DNA from: Microbacterium sp. YJN-G
GTDB taxonomy: Bacteria; Actinomycetota; Actinomycetes; Actinomycetales; Microbacteriaceae
Length of the DNA: 64,000 nucleotides
Direction of reading: 5' to 3'
Assembly: GCF_015040615.1 (NCBI RefSeq)
Contig: NZ_CP060403.1
Location: 84,597 to 148,596, forward strand
Shown: one piece after another, positions 23,552-34,025 of the stretch
Numbering within the stretch: the first letter of the stretch is position 1
Layout: every line of letters begins with the position of its first letter
Made by a program: the position numbers and the translations under genes
The notes under the pieces: model-generated
What the model saw: only the letters and a program-made list of their open reading frames with translations
Told to the model about the DNA's origin: nothing
Databases searched by the model: none

Positions 23552-24370
23552 ATGCTTGAGTCCTCCGCTCCCCGGGCGGTGTTCTTCGTGTCCGACAGCA
23601 CTGGGATCACCGCGGAGACACTGGGAAACGCGCTGTTGTCGAACTTCCCTGGCTTTGCTTTCACGCGAAGGACGGTGTCCTTCGTGGAGACCCTGCAGGA
23701 AGCCGCAGCCGTTGTTGAACTCGTAGAAGCGGCCGCCGCGTCGGGCCCGCCGCCCATCGTCTTCGTCACCGCGAAGAATCCTGAGATCGGTCTGGCTTTC
23801 GCGAGCGTTCCCGCAGTTCTCATCGATCTGCTCCGCGGGCACCTGACCAGCATCGAAGCAACGCTCGGGGCGTCAGCATCTCCGGAATCAGGCCGGTATC
23901 ACTCCCTTGCCGACACCGACCGGTACTTCACTCGGATCAAAGCCATCGAATACACCATCGAGCACGACGACGGCCAGAGCTTCCGCAGGCTTGACCGCGC
24001 GGACGTCATCATCATCGCGCCGAGCCGGTGCGGGAAAACCCCCACCTCGTTGTACCTTGCGCTGCAGCACGGGGTCCACGTCGCCAACTATCCGCTCACT
24101 GACGACGACTTGCCAGGCGACGAGCTGCCGCCCGAGATCCGCCCATACGCCTTGAAGTGCTTCGGCCTCACCACCACACCCCAACGGCTCAGTCAGGTCC
24201 GACACGAGCGTCGACCGGAATCTCATTACGCCAGCCTCACCCAGTGCACCACAGAGATTCGCAGAGCGGAGCACCTTTACCGCAGCGCGGGCATCCCTTT
24301 TCTCAACTCTTCCGCGAAGAGCGTCGAAGAGATGTCCGCCGTCGTGATCCAAACCCTCAACCTGCGTTAG
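23552..24370 (+). CDS. ppsR: PEP synthase regulatory protein (kinase/pyrophosphorylase, DUF299)
   Basis: 272 residues. [20 protein letters not shown] at the start and the P-loop-like [15 protein letters not shown] (about 156-170) define the family, which phosphorylates and dephosphorylates its target PEP synthase/PPDK on a Thr near the catalytic His. It stands 22 bp before ppsA, the usual pairing. It would switch PEP synthesis off when pyruvate supply falls. Confidence 0.9.
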   Translation: MLESSAPRAVFFVSDSTGITAETLGNALLSNFPGFAFTRRTVSFVETLQEAAAVVELVEAAAASGPPPIVFVTAKNPEIGLAFASVPAVLIDLLRGHLTSIEATLGASASPESGRYHSLADTDRYFTRIKAIEYTIEHDDGQSFRRLDRADVIIIAPSRCGKTPTSLYLALQHGVHVANYPLTDDDLPGDELPPEIRPYALKCFGLTTTPQRLSQVRHERRPESHYASLTQCTTEIRRAEHLYRSAGIPFLNSSAKSVEEMSAVVIQTLNLR

Positions 24371-24392
24371 CAGCCCGTCAAAGGAGACAAGC

Positions 24393-26777
24393 ATGACCAA
24401 TGTTCTGTGGTTCCATCAGGTCGGGATGTCCGACCTGGGCCGAGTGGGAGGGAAAAACGCCTCACTCGGCGAGATGGTGTCGCACCTCACCGATCTGGGA
24501 GTTCGGGTGCCCCGCGGTTTCGCCACGACTGCTGACGCCTACCGGGAGTTCATCGCTCACGGATCGCTCGGGGCCACCATCGCGGATGTCATCGCTCGAA
24601 CCGACGTCGACAACGTCACGGAGCTCGCGCGAATCGGGGCGGACATCCGCCGTCTCGTCCTTGCCCACCCGCTCCCTCAGAAGCTCGAGAACGACATCCG
24701 GGGAGCGTACGAAGAACTCGTCACCTCCGACCCCGAACCGAGATCGGTGACCTGGGCTGTCCGGTCCAGCGCGACCGCGGAGGATCTCCCCGACGCGTCA
24801 TTCGCTGGTCAGCAGGAGACGTACCTGAATGTCGGCGGAATCGACAACATCCTCGATGCGATCCGGGCAGTGTTCGCGTCCCTGTACAACGACCGGGCCA
24901 TTGCCTACCGGGCTCACCACGGATTCGACAGCGCGGACGTGGCCATCTCTGCAGGCGTGCAACGTATGGTCCGCTCTGACCTCGGTGCATCCGGGGTGAT
25001 GTTCACTGTCGACACCGAGTCGGGCTTCGACGAGGCCGTTTTCATCACCAGTTCCTACGGCCTGGGTGAGGCAGTCGTCCAGGGGGCTGTGAACCCGGAC
25101 GAGTTCTTCGTGTCGAAACCGGTGCTGCGCGAGGGACGCCCAGCGATCCTGCGACGTTCCGTCGGCGAGAAGGCCACGGCGATGCGCTACACCGACCGGG
25201 TCGATGCCGGTAAGAGCACGGCGTTCGTCCCGGTTCCGGAGTGGGCGCGACGTGAGTTCTCGATCACTGATACCGAGGTCAAAGAGCTCGCGCGCCTCGC
25301 CCTGACCATCGAGGAGCACTACGGGCGCCCGATGGACATCGAATGGGCGAAAGACGGCATCGACGGTCACCTTTACATCCTGCAAGCGCGACCGGAGACT
25401 GTGGTGTCGCGTGCCACGGGTAACGTGCTCACCCGCTTCACGCTCCAGGGGCCTGGTGAGATCCTCACCGAGGGTCGCGCCATCGGCCAGCGGATCGGTG
25501 CGGGAACGACGCGTGTGCTCGACAGCGTGGACGACATGCAGGACTTCCAGGCCGGAGATGTCCTCGTCGCGGACATGACTGATCCTGACTGGGAGCCCAT
25601 CATGAAGCGAGCTGCGGCCATCGTGACAAATCGTGGTGGCCGCACATGCCACGCCGCGATCATCGCGCGCGAACTCGGAATCCCCGCCGTTGTCGGGACA
25701 GGAAACGCCACCACCGTGCTCAATGACGGCACAGATGTGACGGTCAGTTGCGCGGAAGGGGACACCGGTTTCGTGTACGCCGGTATCATCGACTTCGACG
25801 AGGAGGTGACAGAACTCGATCACATGCCGCCGACTCCGACTCGCATCATGATGAACGTCGGCACACCCGACCAGGCCTTCGCGTTCTCGCGGCTGCCCCA
25901 CCATGGTGTAGGGCTTGCCCGGTTGGAGTTCATCATCAACCGTCAAATCGGCATCCACCCGAAGGCGTTGTTGGATCACAAGACCCTGCCTTCTGTTCTC
26001 CGGCAGGAGGTCGACGAACGCATCGCGGCCTACCCCTCCCCGAGGGAGTTCTTCATCCGGCGGGTCGCCGAGGGTGTCGCGACCATCGCCGCGGCATTCG
26101 CTCCGGAACCCGTGATCGTGCGGCTGTCGGACTTCAAGTCCAACGAGTACGCCAACCTCCTCGGCGGTGAACTCTACGAACCGAAGGAGGAGAACCCGAT
26201 GCTGGGGTACCGCGGGGCGTCCCGGTACATCTCAGACGACTTCCGCGACTGCTTCGCCATGGAATGCGAAGCCCTGCGGTTCGTTCGTGACGAGATGGGT
26301 CTGCGAAACGTGCAGGTGATGGTGCCGTTCGTGCGAACACTCGAGGAGGCTGCTACGGTCACGGACCTTCTCGCAAGCAACGGGCTCCGCCGGGGTGAGA
26401 ACGACCTGAAGGTCATGATGATGTGCGAGCTGCCTTCGAACGCTGTACTCGCCGATGACTTCCTCGAGTTCTTCGACGGCTTCTCCATCGGATCTAACGA
26501 CATGACGCAGCTGACGTTGGGGCTGGACCGAGACAGCGGCATCGTCGCTGCATCCTTCGATGAGCGCGACCCCGCCGTGTTGAAGATGCTGTCGCTCGCG
26601 ATCACGGCGTGCAAGGCTCGGGGCAAGTACGTCGGAGTGTGCGGGCAGGGCCCCAGCGACCACCCCGAGCTCGCCCAATGGCTGGTGGAGCAGGGGGTCG
26701 ACTCCATGTCCCTCAACCCGGACACGGTGGTGCAAACCTGGTTGAAGATGTCCGACTTGCAGTGGGTCCCCGCCTGA
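24393..26777 (+). CDS. ppsA: Phosphoenolpyruvate synthase
   Basis: 794 residues, normal length; AAAGGAGA before ATG 24393. N-terminal ATP-grasp domain (about 1-330; [30 protein letters not shown]), swivelling domain with the phospho-His in [15 protein letters not shown] (H419), and the C-terminal PEP-binding barrel (about 470-790) ending in [13 protein letters not shown] (catalytic Cys). It converts pyruvate and ATP to PEP, AMP and Pi, needed for growth on substrates that enter as pyruvate or acetyl units. Alanine dehydrogenase at 44913 would feed pyruvate. Confidence 0.95.
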   Translation: MTNVLWFHQVGMSDLGRVGGKNASLGEMVSHLTDLGVRVPRGFATTADAYREFIAHGSLGATIADVIARTDVDNVTELARIGADIRRLVLAHPLPQKLENDIRGAYEELVTSDPEPRSVTWAVRSSATAEDLPDASFAGQQETYLNVGGIDNILDAIRAVFASLYNDRAIAYRAHHGFDSADVAISAGVQRMVRSDLGASGVMFTVDTESGFDEAVFITSSYGLGEAVVQGAVNPDEFFVSKPVLREGRPAILRRSVGEKATAMRYTDRVDAGKSTAFVPVPEWARREFSITDTEVKELARLALTIEEHYGRPMDIEWAKDGIDGHLYILQARPETVVSRATGNVLTRFTLQGPGEILTEGRAIGQRIGAGTTRVLDSVDDMQDFQAGDVLVADMTDPDWEPIMKRAAAIVTNRGGRTCHAAIIARELGIPAVVGTGNATTVLNDGTDVTVSCAEGDTGFVYAGIIDFDEEVTELDHMPPTPTRIMMNVGTPDQAFAFSRLPHHGVGLARLEFIINRQIGIHPKALLDHKTLPSVLRQEVDERIAAYPSPREFFIRRVAEGVATIAAAFAPEPVIVRLSDFKSNEYANLLGGELYEPKEENPMLGYRGASRYISDDFRDCFAMECEALRFVRDEMGLRNVQVMVPFVRTLEEAATVTDLLASNGLRRGENDLKVMMMCELPSNAVLADDFLEFFDGFSIGSNDMTQLTLGLDRDSGIVAASFDERDPAVLKMLSLAITACKARGKYVGVCGQGPSDHPELAQWLVEQGVDSMSLNPDTVVQTWLKMSDLQWVPA

Positions 26778-26793
26778 ATCTGATGTCGTGGTG

Positions 26794-26816
26794 GATGCCG
26801 GCACAGCCGGCGTCCA
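26794..26816. terminator. Bidirectional hairpin between ppsA and the HxlR gene
   Basis: Stem GGATGCCGGC/GCCGGCGTCC around ACA with one wobble or mismatch, between convergent genes. Confidence 0.55.
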
Positions 26817-26824
26817 TCACGAGC

Positions 26825-27526
26825 TCACGCTGTGAGGCTCTGCGGCCGGAACCACGTGGGGTACGCGCGGGCCAACGCCTCCGCTCCACGAAACCCGACG
26901 TCGCCTTCGGCGATAGCCACCGCGCACTGTCGTTTGCCCCACCAGAGCTCATTGAGCACGCGCAGGTCGACGATGACCGTCAGATCTGGTTCCCTCTCTG
27001 GCGTTCCGATGCAGGCACCGGATCCTTGGTCGTCGGCGTACATCCACGCTTCGCCCGGGTTCTGGTCGGGGAACCGGAAGGCAAGGACGATACCTCCGCT
27101 GGGAAGACGGTCCCGCTGCAGCCCGAGATGCATCTGCCACAGAAGCGCGCCGACATTGAGATCGGCGTCCGTCGACGGAGAGACCCTCCAGTCGAGGGTC
27201 CACGCACCCAACGCTTCGAGAACCGGACGCAGGGCAACGCCGGCCGCCGTGAGATGGTATTCGCCGGTGTCCGATGAGTGCTCCGCGACACCGATTCGTA
27301 CGAGGTAGCGCAGTCGCGTCGCGAACAACGTGCGGGACATCGTAGGCAGTGCCCGGTGAATGGCATTGAACCGCGTCGCTCCTACAAGCATCTCGCGGAC
27401 GATGAGGAGCGTCCAACGGTCAGCGATCAGACGGGCACCGATGGAGACGGGGCAGTAGTCCGTCGGAGGCACCCAGCCATCGCGAGCCCCAGTCAACCGC
27501 GGCAGCGCGCTATTTGTGTCAGGCAT
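26825..27526 (-). CDS. HxlR-family regulator with C-terminal SCP2-like domain
   Basis: 233 residues. The N-terminal winged helix (CPVSIGARLIADRWTLLIVR, TRFNAIHRALPTMSRTLFAT, LVRIGVAEH) is HxlR type; the C-terminal 100 residues (TVIVDLRVLNELWWGKRQCA, VAIAEGDVGF) resemble SCP2 sterol-carrier-like domains seen in some members. Possible effector binding. Located at the end of the ppsA unit on the opposite strand, near the aminotransferase. Confidence 0.85.
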   Translation of the reverse strand: MPDTNSALPRLTGARDGWVPPTDYCPVSIGARLIADRWTLLIVREMLVGATRFNAIHRALPTMSRTLFATRLRYLVRIGVAEHSSDTGEYHLTAAGVALRPVLEALGAWTLDWRVSPSTDADLNVGALLWQMHLGLQRDRLPSGGIVLAFRFPDQNPGEAWMYADDQGSGACIGTPEREPDLTVIVDLRVLNELWWGKRQCAVAIAEGDVGFRGAEALARAYPTWFRPQSLTA

Positions 27527-27547
27527 GATCCTCCTTCGAGTACGCCC

Positions 27548-28930
27548 CTACATCGTCGTAGAGACCGCTTGGTCGCGCCGTTCCTGAGCTTGCGCGCTCA
27601 CGGTGCTGAGAACAGACCGCAAGGCATCGACGATGATGTCAAATTCAGTCTGCTCCGCCACGAGCGGCGGGGCAACGTTGATAATCGCGATGTCGTCGTC
27701 GAACGCTACCCGAGTGAGCACGCCCAACTGATGCAATCTCTTCTCAAGGTCGAGCGGACCCCAGATGCGCTTCCCGTGCGGGGCGTCCGCTGACGCCGAA
27801 ACAAGCTCGATGGCCCACAAGTACCCGGCGCCTCTCACATCGTGGACCACATCGAGATCCAACAGCGAACGCAGCTCCTTCTCCAGGGCGGTCTGCCGTG
27901 CCCTAACCTGGCCGGGGAGGTCTATCCGCTCCATGATTTCGAGGTTCTTGAGGGCGACAGCCGCCATCACCGGATGACCGCCGAAGGTGTTCCCGTGGAG
28001 GAACGACGAACCCGGACGTAGGAAGGGAGCAAACACCCGGTCTGAGGCGATCACCGCCCCCATCACAGCGTGCGCAGAGGACAGCCCTTTCGCTGTCACA
28101 ATGATGTCCGGGTCCAGTCCGAATCTCGCGCTGGCGAACCATACACCGCAGCGACCGAAAGCGGTGATCGTCTCGTCCGCCACCAGCAGCAGGCCGTAGG
28201 CATCGCACAGCCTCCGCAGACCCGCGAAGTAGCTCGGCGGGGCAGAGAGCATGCCGCCGTGGTTCTGCACTGGCTCAACGATCAAGGCCGCAATCGTGGA
28301 CGGATCGTTCTCGATGATCTGCTGTTCGAGCTCGTCGAGCAACTCACGCACGCCGTCATCGACAGAGTCCGCGCCGGTACCGAACAGCCGCCTGGTGTTC
28401 GACGTTCGAATGCTCGGAACCAGCATCGGTGCGAACTGTTCCCTCAGATGGTCAAGTCCGTTCAACGAGAGCGCACCCAACGTCGTACCGTGATACGCCG
28501 ACTGCCGGGAGATGACTTTCCACCGGTCCTCGCCGTTCGCCAAGGCGAACGCGCGGGCGAGTTTCCACGCCGCTTCGACCGATTCCCCACCGCTCGGGGT
28601 GAAGAACACATGGTTCAGGCCAACCGGTGCCAATTTCGCCAACCGGTCCGCGAGCTCCAACGCCCGCGGGTGCGTGGAACCCCATGACGAGTGATACCCC
28701 AGCTGACAGTACTGAGCGAAGGCCGCACGGCCCATCTCTGCGCCGTAGGAATATCCCAGGTTGACGCAATACAAGTTCGACAGCGCGTCGAGATAGCTCT
28801 CGCCTGACTCGTCGATGAGGTAGCTGCCCCGTCCTTCGACGAACACCTGGGGCGCCGCGCCACCCATGTCGGAGAAATGCCGCCACAGATGTGGGTGCGA
28901 AGCGTCGCTAGTCAGCAAATCGGTTGGCAT
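27548..28930 (-). CDS. Class III aminotransferase (GABA/omega-amino acid type)
   Basis: 460 residues from ATG 28930 with GGAGGGTGA upstream. Fold type I PLP enzyme: GGESVEAAWKLARAF, AYHGTTLGA, LIVEPVQNHGGM, DETITAFGR and the PLP lysine in VTAKGLSSAHAVMG. It probably moves the amino group of an omega-amino acid (for example GABA or 5-aminovalerate) to pyruvate or 2-oxoglutarate. Pyruvate as acceptor would link it with alanine dehydrogenase (44913). Divergent from the PucR regulator gene. Confidence 0.9.
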   Translation of the reverse strand: MPTDLLTSDASHPHLWRHFSDMGGAAPQVFVEGRGSYLIDESGESYLDALSNLYCVNLGYSYGAEMGRAAFAQYCQLGYHSSWGSTHPRALELADRLAKLAPVGLNHVFFTPSGGESVEAAWKLARAFALANGEDRWKVISRQSAYHGTTLGALSLNGLDHLREQFAPMLVPSIRTSNTRRLFGTGADSVDDGVRELLDELEQQIIENDPSTIAALIVEPVQNHGGMLSAPPSYFAGLRRLCDAYGLLLVADETITAFGRCGVWFASARFGLDPDIIVTAKGLSSAHAVMGAVIASDRVFAPFLRPGSSFLHGNTFGGHPVMAAVALKNLEIMERIDLPGQVRARQTALEKELRSLLDLDVVHDVRGAGYLWAIELVSASADAPHGKRIWGPLDLEKRLHQLGVLTRVAFDDDIAIINVAPPLVAEQTEFDIIVDALRSVLSTVSAQAQERRDQAVSTTM

Positions 28931-29002
28931 CCGGGTCACCCTCCTCGTTGCGCCCGCATCGGCGACAACAGCAGAACTCTGCCAGTTCACCGAAGGTCTA
29001 CT

Positions 29003-29019
29003 ATGTGCATCAGGCACAC
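29003..29019. promoter_or_regulatory. Catabolic palindrome copy 2
   Basis: ATGTGC-ATCAG-GCACAC between the aminotransferase and regulator genes; one mismatch. Confidence 0.65.
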
Positions 29020-29116
29020 TCACTGCGTCCTCGGAGTGTGTCACGCACAAGCGATGATGCCTTCGGCGTCTTAGAGTCGCGGGGCGAGGCGAAGGAGTCT
29101 GCGCCAATCAGGGAAG

Positions 29117-30856
29117 GTGTCGCAGTTGTCATCGGATCGTAAGGATGTTCTCGCAGAGCGCCGCGCAGCGGTTCTCTCGCAGCTCGTGCTGCTGTTCGCT
29201 CAGGGTCGTGATCCCGTCGAGCTTGCCGAGGACGCGGTGCAGCTGGTTGCGCGCGCCACCGACACGAAAGCCGTGTTCGTGTACTTGTGGGATGAGGAAG
29301 ACGAACGCCTCGTTCTCCGGGTGGCGACCCAAGTCCCGCAACAGACGGGAATAGATGAGATCCGGTTGCGTCTCGGCGAAGGAATCGCGGGATGGGCGGC
29401 GATGCGTCAGGAGTCCGTCATCATCAACCGCGCGCCCGCCGAGGACCCCCGATTCGTCCCGTTCGCAAGCATCGAGGAGGAGGAGTTCCACTCGGTGCTC
29501 GCCGCGCCTATTGCGGACGAGTCGAACAATCTTCGCGGTGTGTTCGCCTTGTACTCCACAGAGGAGAGCGCCTTCGGTGAGGATGAGTTGGCCATCGCCG
29601 TTGAGGTCGGCCGCCTACTAGCCACGGGCCTCGTGCGCGCTGAGACCGTGAACGACCTCAACCATCAGTCCGCAATCGCGCACTTCCTGCTGGATTTTCC
29701 GACCGCTTCCCGGACGTCCTTGGTTCCCGCCTTGGACTTCGCCGCGCAACGTGTGCTGGAGCTCATCGACGGGCAGGTGTGCATGCTCGAGTACATGAGC
29801 AGACGTGAAAACGCCGCGACCCCGATCATGTTCGCGTCGCGAACTGACACAGGTCAACGTGTATGGTCGACGCACTCCCGTTCCGCTGCTCAAAGCAGCA
29901 TCGACCAGCACTGCGGGGGCCTCGAGCACATGTCTGTCGCGCTCGGTGTCGGCGCCTCTCGTGGCATCCTCACCTGCTACCGGCCCGCACGGTTCCGCTC
30001 CCGAGACGTCGAGCGGCTGAGCGCGCTCGCCATGCAACTTGGAGTACTTCTCGAAGCTGTCGACCTGAACTCGGTGGGCTCCTCTCTGGCGACCAGGCTG
30101 CGGTTCACGCAGGACGATAGGGAAGCGGCCAGCATCCTCGGTGAGCTGGGGTTGGATGGCCCGGTCTGTCCCATTCTTGTCCGTGTGCACAGCGTGCAGA
30201 GCGATTGGGAGACAGCCAGCCGGGCGTTGAAGGATGCTCTCAGCGTGGCTGCCGGAAACCGCGCGGTCGTGCTCCTGCACTCCACGTGGGGCTTGGTCCT
30301 CGCCGATGCGCCCGGAGGCCGGCTGGCACCTGAGTTGAGCTCGCACGTGTTCCAGGCCACCCAGCGACTCGCTGAAGGGGCGGGGCTGCGAGCCTCGATT
30401 GGCGTCGGTTCGGTCACTTCCACCCCTGACGACATCCGTCAAGCAATCGACAATGCCCGGAGCGCTCTGGAATGGGCCGGCGTGTACGGCCAGATATCTC
30501 CGGTGTCTTTGGCGATATATCAGGATGTCCGCGGCATGCTGCCGTTGAGTGATGTCGTCCGGGAGCTGGCTCCTACCGTCGTGTCGCTCGTCGGCATGCT
30601 CGAGCCTTTGGTTCAGTACGACATCAAGCAGGGAACGCAGCTCGTGAAGACTCTAGCTGTTCTCGCGGGATGGGGTGGTTCTGTGCAAGAGACCGCGAAG
30701 GAGCTGCTCATCCACCGCAACACGTTGCGGCAGCGGATGCAGCGTATCGAGCATGTGCTCGGCATCGTGCTGGGTCCCGGCACCGCGTGGTCGCCCCTGG
30801 CGCTCGCGGCTCGGGTTGCGAGCGCCAGGGTGAGCAGTTCAGTCGCGGCTCAGTAG
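29117..30856 (+). CDS. GAF domain PucR-type transcription regulator
   Basis: 579 residues. N-terminal GAF domain (about 25-175: VARATDTKAVFVYLW, RLGEGIAGWAA, VLAAPIADESNNLRGVFALY), a middle domain, and a C-terminal PucR helix-turn-helix (about 510-560: TLAVLAGWGGSVQETAKELL, IHRNTLRQRMQRIE). PucR-type proteins are usually activators of purine, amino acid or amine catabolism. GTG 29117 is taken as start, but its ribosome site is too close; TTG 29126 is a fair alternative. Best candidate to bind the ATGTGC-N5-GCACAT sites. Confidence 0.85.
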   Translation: MSQLSSDRKDVLAERRAAVLSQLVLLFAQGRDPVELAEDAVQLVARATDTKAVFVYLWDEEDERLVLRVATQVPQQTGIDEIRLRLGEGIAGWAAMRQESVIINRAPAEDPRFVPFASIEEEEFHSVLAAPIADESNNLRGVFALYSTEESAFGEDELAIAVEVGRLLATGLVRAETVNDLNHQSAIAHFLLDFPTASRTSLVPALDFAAQRVLELIDGQVCMLEYMSRRENAATPIMFASRTDTGQRVWSTHSRSAAQSSIDQHCGGLEHMSVALGVGASRGILTCYRPARFRSRDVERLSALAMQLGVLLEAVDLNSVGSSLATRLRFTQDDREAASILGELGLDGPVCPILVRVHSVQSDWETASRALKDALSVAAGNRAVVLLHSTWGLVLADAPGGRLAPELSSHVFQATQRLAEGAGLRASIGVGSVTSTPDDIRQAIDNARSALEWAGVYGQISPVSLAIYQDVRGMLPLSDVVRELAPTVVSLVGMLEPLVQYDIKQGTQLVKTLAVLAGWGGSVQETAKELLIHRNTLRQRMQRIEHVLGIVLGPGTAWSPLALAARVASARVSSSVAAQ

Positions 30857-32508
30857 ACGTCTTTGACGTAGCGCCCTGCCGCCTTCAGGTCGGCCACACG
30901 CTGCTCTCCGGCGGACGAGTCACCTGCGCCGAGGATGTCGACCAGCGCCCGGTCGACGTCTGCGGCCATGCGTGTCTTATCCCCACACACGAAGATGTAC
31001 GCTCCGCCGTCCACCCACTCCCTCAGCTGATCTGCGTGATCGAGCATGACGTGCTGCACGTAGAGCTTCTCCGCCTGGTCACGCGAGAAAGCCACGTCGA
31101 GCCGGTCAAGCACGCCGCGTGCTCGCAGGTCCTCGAACTCGTCCTCGTACAGCCAGTCGAAGGCGCGGTGCTGATCCCCGAAGAACAGCCAGTTGCTGCC
31201 GGAGGCGCCGGAGGCATCGCGATGCCGAAGGAATGCTCGGAACGGTGCGACCCCCACACCCGGCCCGATCATGATCACCGGCTGGTCGTCAGCGGGGAGA
31301 GTGAACTCGTGTGCGGGTACGCGGCGGACGGTGAACGCCGCTCCGTCCTCAGCACGTTCGCGCAGGAACTCGGTTGCGGTTCCTTGATGTTCGCCACGAT
31401 CCCGCTCATATTTGACCCCCGCGACGGTGATGTGCAGTCTGCCGTCATCGAGGAGCGGGCTGGATGAGATCGAATAGTCCCGATGCTGGAGAGGTCGAAG
31501 CTCCGCCAGGACGTCCGCCGCAGGGATGCTCTCGCAGCCGAGGTCCGTGATGACGTCCAGCACGTCACGACCCCAGAGCCATGCGTCCAGGCGCTCCCGG
31601 GAGCCTGACTGGATGAGGTCGATGATCTCTTTCACGGAGTTGTTGTCCGGTTGCAGCCGCGACAGACCGACGATGAGACCGGGGTGCGGCAGACGCAGTT
31701 CGACGTCGTGCTTGAGGATGTCCCGGAAAGCCCGCCCGTCAATGGTCTGCTCCCCGAAGACGTCAATCCACTGAGAGACGAGACGGTCGGAGTTCTTCGG
31801 GAACACCGAGAGCGAGTCACCGGGCGCGTAGGTGAACGGCTCATCGAACGCGAGTTCGTAGTGAGCGACGTACTTCGCGGAACCGGGCTTGGACAGCTGC
31901 TGGGTTGCCACCACCCTGGCGGTCCGGTCCCGGTCCGAGGCCGTGTGCTTCTCTGCAACGGCCTGACCCGGATCCTCAGAGTCGGCAGAGACCGCACCGT
32001 CCCAGGGCTGGGTGTCGAGCAGTTGCTGAACTGCCGGCTTCGCCCATCGCTCGGCACTGAACTCGAAGTCGATGTCGCAGTCGATGCTCTCGACGATTCG
32101 AGCGGCTCCGAGTTCTTCGAGCCGCTGGTCGATGTCGTGGCCGGCTTTGCAGAAGTCCTCGTACATGGAATCGCCGATGGAGAGGACCGCATAGGGCAGT
32201 CCTTCGAAGGCTCCGGCGGGGAGCTGTTGCAGCCAGTCCCAGAACTCTGCCGCGTTGTCCGGCATGTGGCCGTTATCGTGCGTGGAGGTCACAACCAGAA
32301 GTCGCTGGAGCTGCCGGTCTCCGGAGTGCAGCCAGTCCTCAAGGGACGCCAATTGCGCGTTGTTGCCGGCCTTCTCCACCTTCCCGTGGATCTGGAATGC
32401 CAGGTACTCCGCGTTGCCGGTCTGGCTCCCGAAAAGGATGGTGAGTTCCGCAGCATCTGACGCGGCCATCTTCGCTTCCCCCTCAGCGACGCTCAACTGT
32501 ATGGTCAT
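30850..32508 (-). CDS. NADPH-cytochrome P450/sulfite reductase-type diflavin reductase
   Basis: 552 residues. Flavodoxin domain (about 20-165; ILFGSQTGNAEYLA), FAD domain (RDYSISSSPLL) and NADPH domain (GPGVGVAPFRAFLRHR, VCGDKTRMAADV). It passes electrons from NADPH via FAD and FMN to a heme or similar acceptor. The ATG overlaps the stop of the aldehyde dehydrogenase (ATGA), so the two are co-translated. Whether it serves the P450 at 35379 or another acceptor is open. It lacks a membrane anchor and is soluble like CysJ, but no CysI is present here. Confidence 0.9.
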   Translation of the reverse strand: MTIQLSVAEGEAKMAASDAAELTILFGSQTGNAEYLAFQIHGKVEKAGNNAQLASLEDWLHSGDRQLQRLLVVTSTHDNGHMPDNAAEFWDWLQQLPAGAFEGLPYAVLSIGDSMYEDFCKAGHDIDQRLEELGAARIVESIDCDIDFEFSAERWAKPAVQQLLDTQPWDGAVSADSEDPGQAVAEKHTASDRDRTARVVATQQLSKPGSAKYVAHYELAFDEPFTYAPGDSLSVFPKNSDRLVSQWIDVFGEQTIDGRAFRDILKHDVELRLPHPGLIVGLSRLQPDNNSVKEIIDLIQSGSRERLDAWLWGRDVLDVITDLGCESIPAADVLAELRPLQHRDYSISSSPLLDDGRLHITVAGVKYERDRGEHQGTATEFLRERAEDGAAFTVRRVPAHEFTLPADDQPVIMIGPGVGVAPFRAFLRHRDASGASGSNWLFFGDQHRAFDWLYEDEFEDLRARGVLDRLDVAFSRDQAEKLYVQHVMLDHADQLREWVDGGAYIFVCGDKTRMAADVDRALVDILGAGDSSAGEQRVADLKAAGRYVKDVY

Positions 32509-33875
32509 GATTCGGTGTTGATGAAGACCGACTTCGGCTCTGTGAAGCCGCGCACGCCCTCCATCCCCAGCTCGCGTCCGATGCCGGACTGTTTGAAGCC
32601 ACCGAACGGGACCTGCACACGGATGGAGGAGTTCGAGTTCACGGACAAGGTCCCGCTCTCCACACCCCTCGCAACGCGAAGCGCGCGGCCGACGTTGCTG
32701 GTCCAGATGGAGCCGCTGAGACCGTAGATCGTCTCGTTGGCGAGCCGGACCGCCTCCTCCTCCGTGTCGAAGGGAATGACCACGGCGACGGGGCCGAAGA
32801 TCTCGTCCCGGGCTGCGCGGGTGGATCCGTCCTGGTCGACGGCGATGTGGGGGGCCATCCAGTAGCCGGGGCCGTCCGGGGCGGATCCCTTGAAGACCAC
32901 ATCGAGCTTGTCGTCGAGGAAGGACTCGACGGTCGTACGGTGCTCCTGTGACACCAGGGGGCCGAGGTCAGTGTCCAGCCGCGACGGGTCTCCGATCCGC
33001 AGAGCACTCGTGGCGGCGACGAACTTCTCAAGGAATTCGTCAAGAGCGGGCCGCTGCACGAGGATGCGGCTTCGTGCGCAGCAGTCCTGACCGGTGTTGT
33101 CGAACACCGCCCATGGCGCGGATGCTGCCGCCTTGGCGATGTCGGCGTCAGCGAAGACGATGTTCGCGGACTTTCCGCCGAGTTCGAGGGTGACCCGCTT
33201 CATGGTGTCAGCGCTGGAGCGGAGGATGGATCGCCCCACCTCGGTGGACCCGGTGAAGCTGATCTTCCCGACCCTCGAGTCCTCGATGAGAGTTGAGCCC
33301 ACTTCTGCGCCGCCGCCCGTGACCACTTGCAGGAGGTGCGGAATCGGGGAGACCTCCGCGGCGAGCTCGCCAAGCCGGACGGTGGACAGCGGGGTCATGC
33401 TCGCCGGCTTGACGATGACGGCGTTACCGGCCGCGAGGGCGGGCGCGATGCTCCAGCTGGCGATGGGCAGGGGGAAGTTCCAGGGTGTGATGACCCCGAC
33501 GACACCGATTGCCTCGCGGAAGGTCAGTGCTACGCCCCCGTCGACGGGAATGGTCTCACCGGTCAGCTTGTCGATGGTGCCGGCGTAGTAGCGGAACACC
33601 CCAGCGACGCTGTCTGCCTCAGCGAGCGCCGCCGTCATCGGCTTTCCCACATCGCGTGACTCGAGACTGGCCAGCTCCTCCCGATGGCGAGACACCGCAT
33701 CAGCGAGGTCGAACAGGAACTGCTGGCGCTGCGCGATAGGAAGGCGTGCCCAGCTTCTCTGCGCAGCGACCGCTCGCTCTACAGCGATGTCAACGTCAGC
33801 GCGGGTGAACGCCCGCACCTCGTCGATCTGCTCTTCGGTCGCCGGGTTCCATACGGGAATTGTCAGGTTCGTCAT
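32505..33875 (-). CDS. Aldehyde dehydrogenase (PuuC/betaine-aldehyde type)
   Basis: 456 residues from ATG 33875 (AGAGGAG). NAD(P)-binding FTGSTEVGRSI, general base Glu in LELGGKSANIVF and catalytic Cys in NTGQDCCARSR. Expected to oxidise an amino-aldehyde or its gamma-glutamyl derivative. It is behind the hairpin/palindrome at 33972 and linked to the diflavin reductase. Confidence 0.9.
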   Translation of the reverse strand: MTNLTIPVWNPATEEQIDEVRAFTRADVDIAVERAVAAQRSWARLPIAQRQQFLFDLADAVSRHREELASLESRDVGKPMTAALAEADSVAGVFRYYAGTIDKLTGETIPVDGGVALTFREAIGVVGVITPWNFPLPIASWSIAPALAAGNAVIVKPASMTPLSTVRLGELAAEVSPIPHLLQVVTGGGAEVGSTLIEDSRVGKISFTGSTEVGRSILRSSADTMKRVTLELGGKSANIVFADADIAKAAASAPWAVFDNTGQDCCARSRILVQRPALDEFLEKFVAATSALRIGDPSRLDTDLGPLVSQEHRTTVESFLDDKLDVVFKGSAPDGPGYWMAPHIAVDQDGSTRAARDEIFGPVAVVIPFDTEEEAVRLANETIYGLSGSIWTSNVGRALRVARGVESGTLSVNSNSSIRVQVPFGGFKQSGIGRELGMEGVRGFTEPKSVFINTES

Positions 33876-33971
33876 CGCTCCTCTTCCGCCGTCTACGGGT
33901 CGCTCGCCCGCTTCAGTTGTCTTACCTTGGCTCACGCGGGGACGGAGCCAGCGTGCACGGAGTACGAAAGT

Positions 33972-34008
33972 GAAAGGGGGCATGTGCGTCATGCACATGC
34001 CCCCTTTC
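33972..34008 (-). terminator. 16-bp hairpin: terminator of the P450 operon and operator copy 3
   Basis: Perfect stem GAAAGGGGGCATGTGC with a GTCAT loop and pyrimidine runs on both sides. Its inner part is exactly ATGTGC-GTCAT-GCACAT (33982-33998), the catabolic palindrome, 107 bp before the aldehyde dehydrogenase start. Confidence 0.7.
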
Positions 34009-34025
34009 TTCGAGCGGTGTCCCTC

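Noticed and set aside
30670..31467. 265-residue rightward ORF antisense to the diflavin reductase
   Set aside because: A shadow of a clearly coding minus-strand gene.
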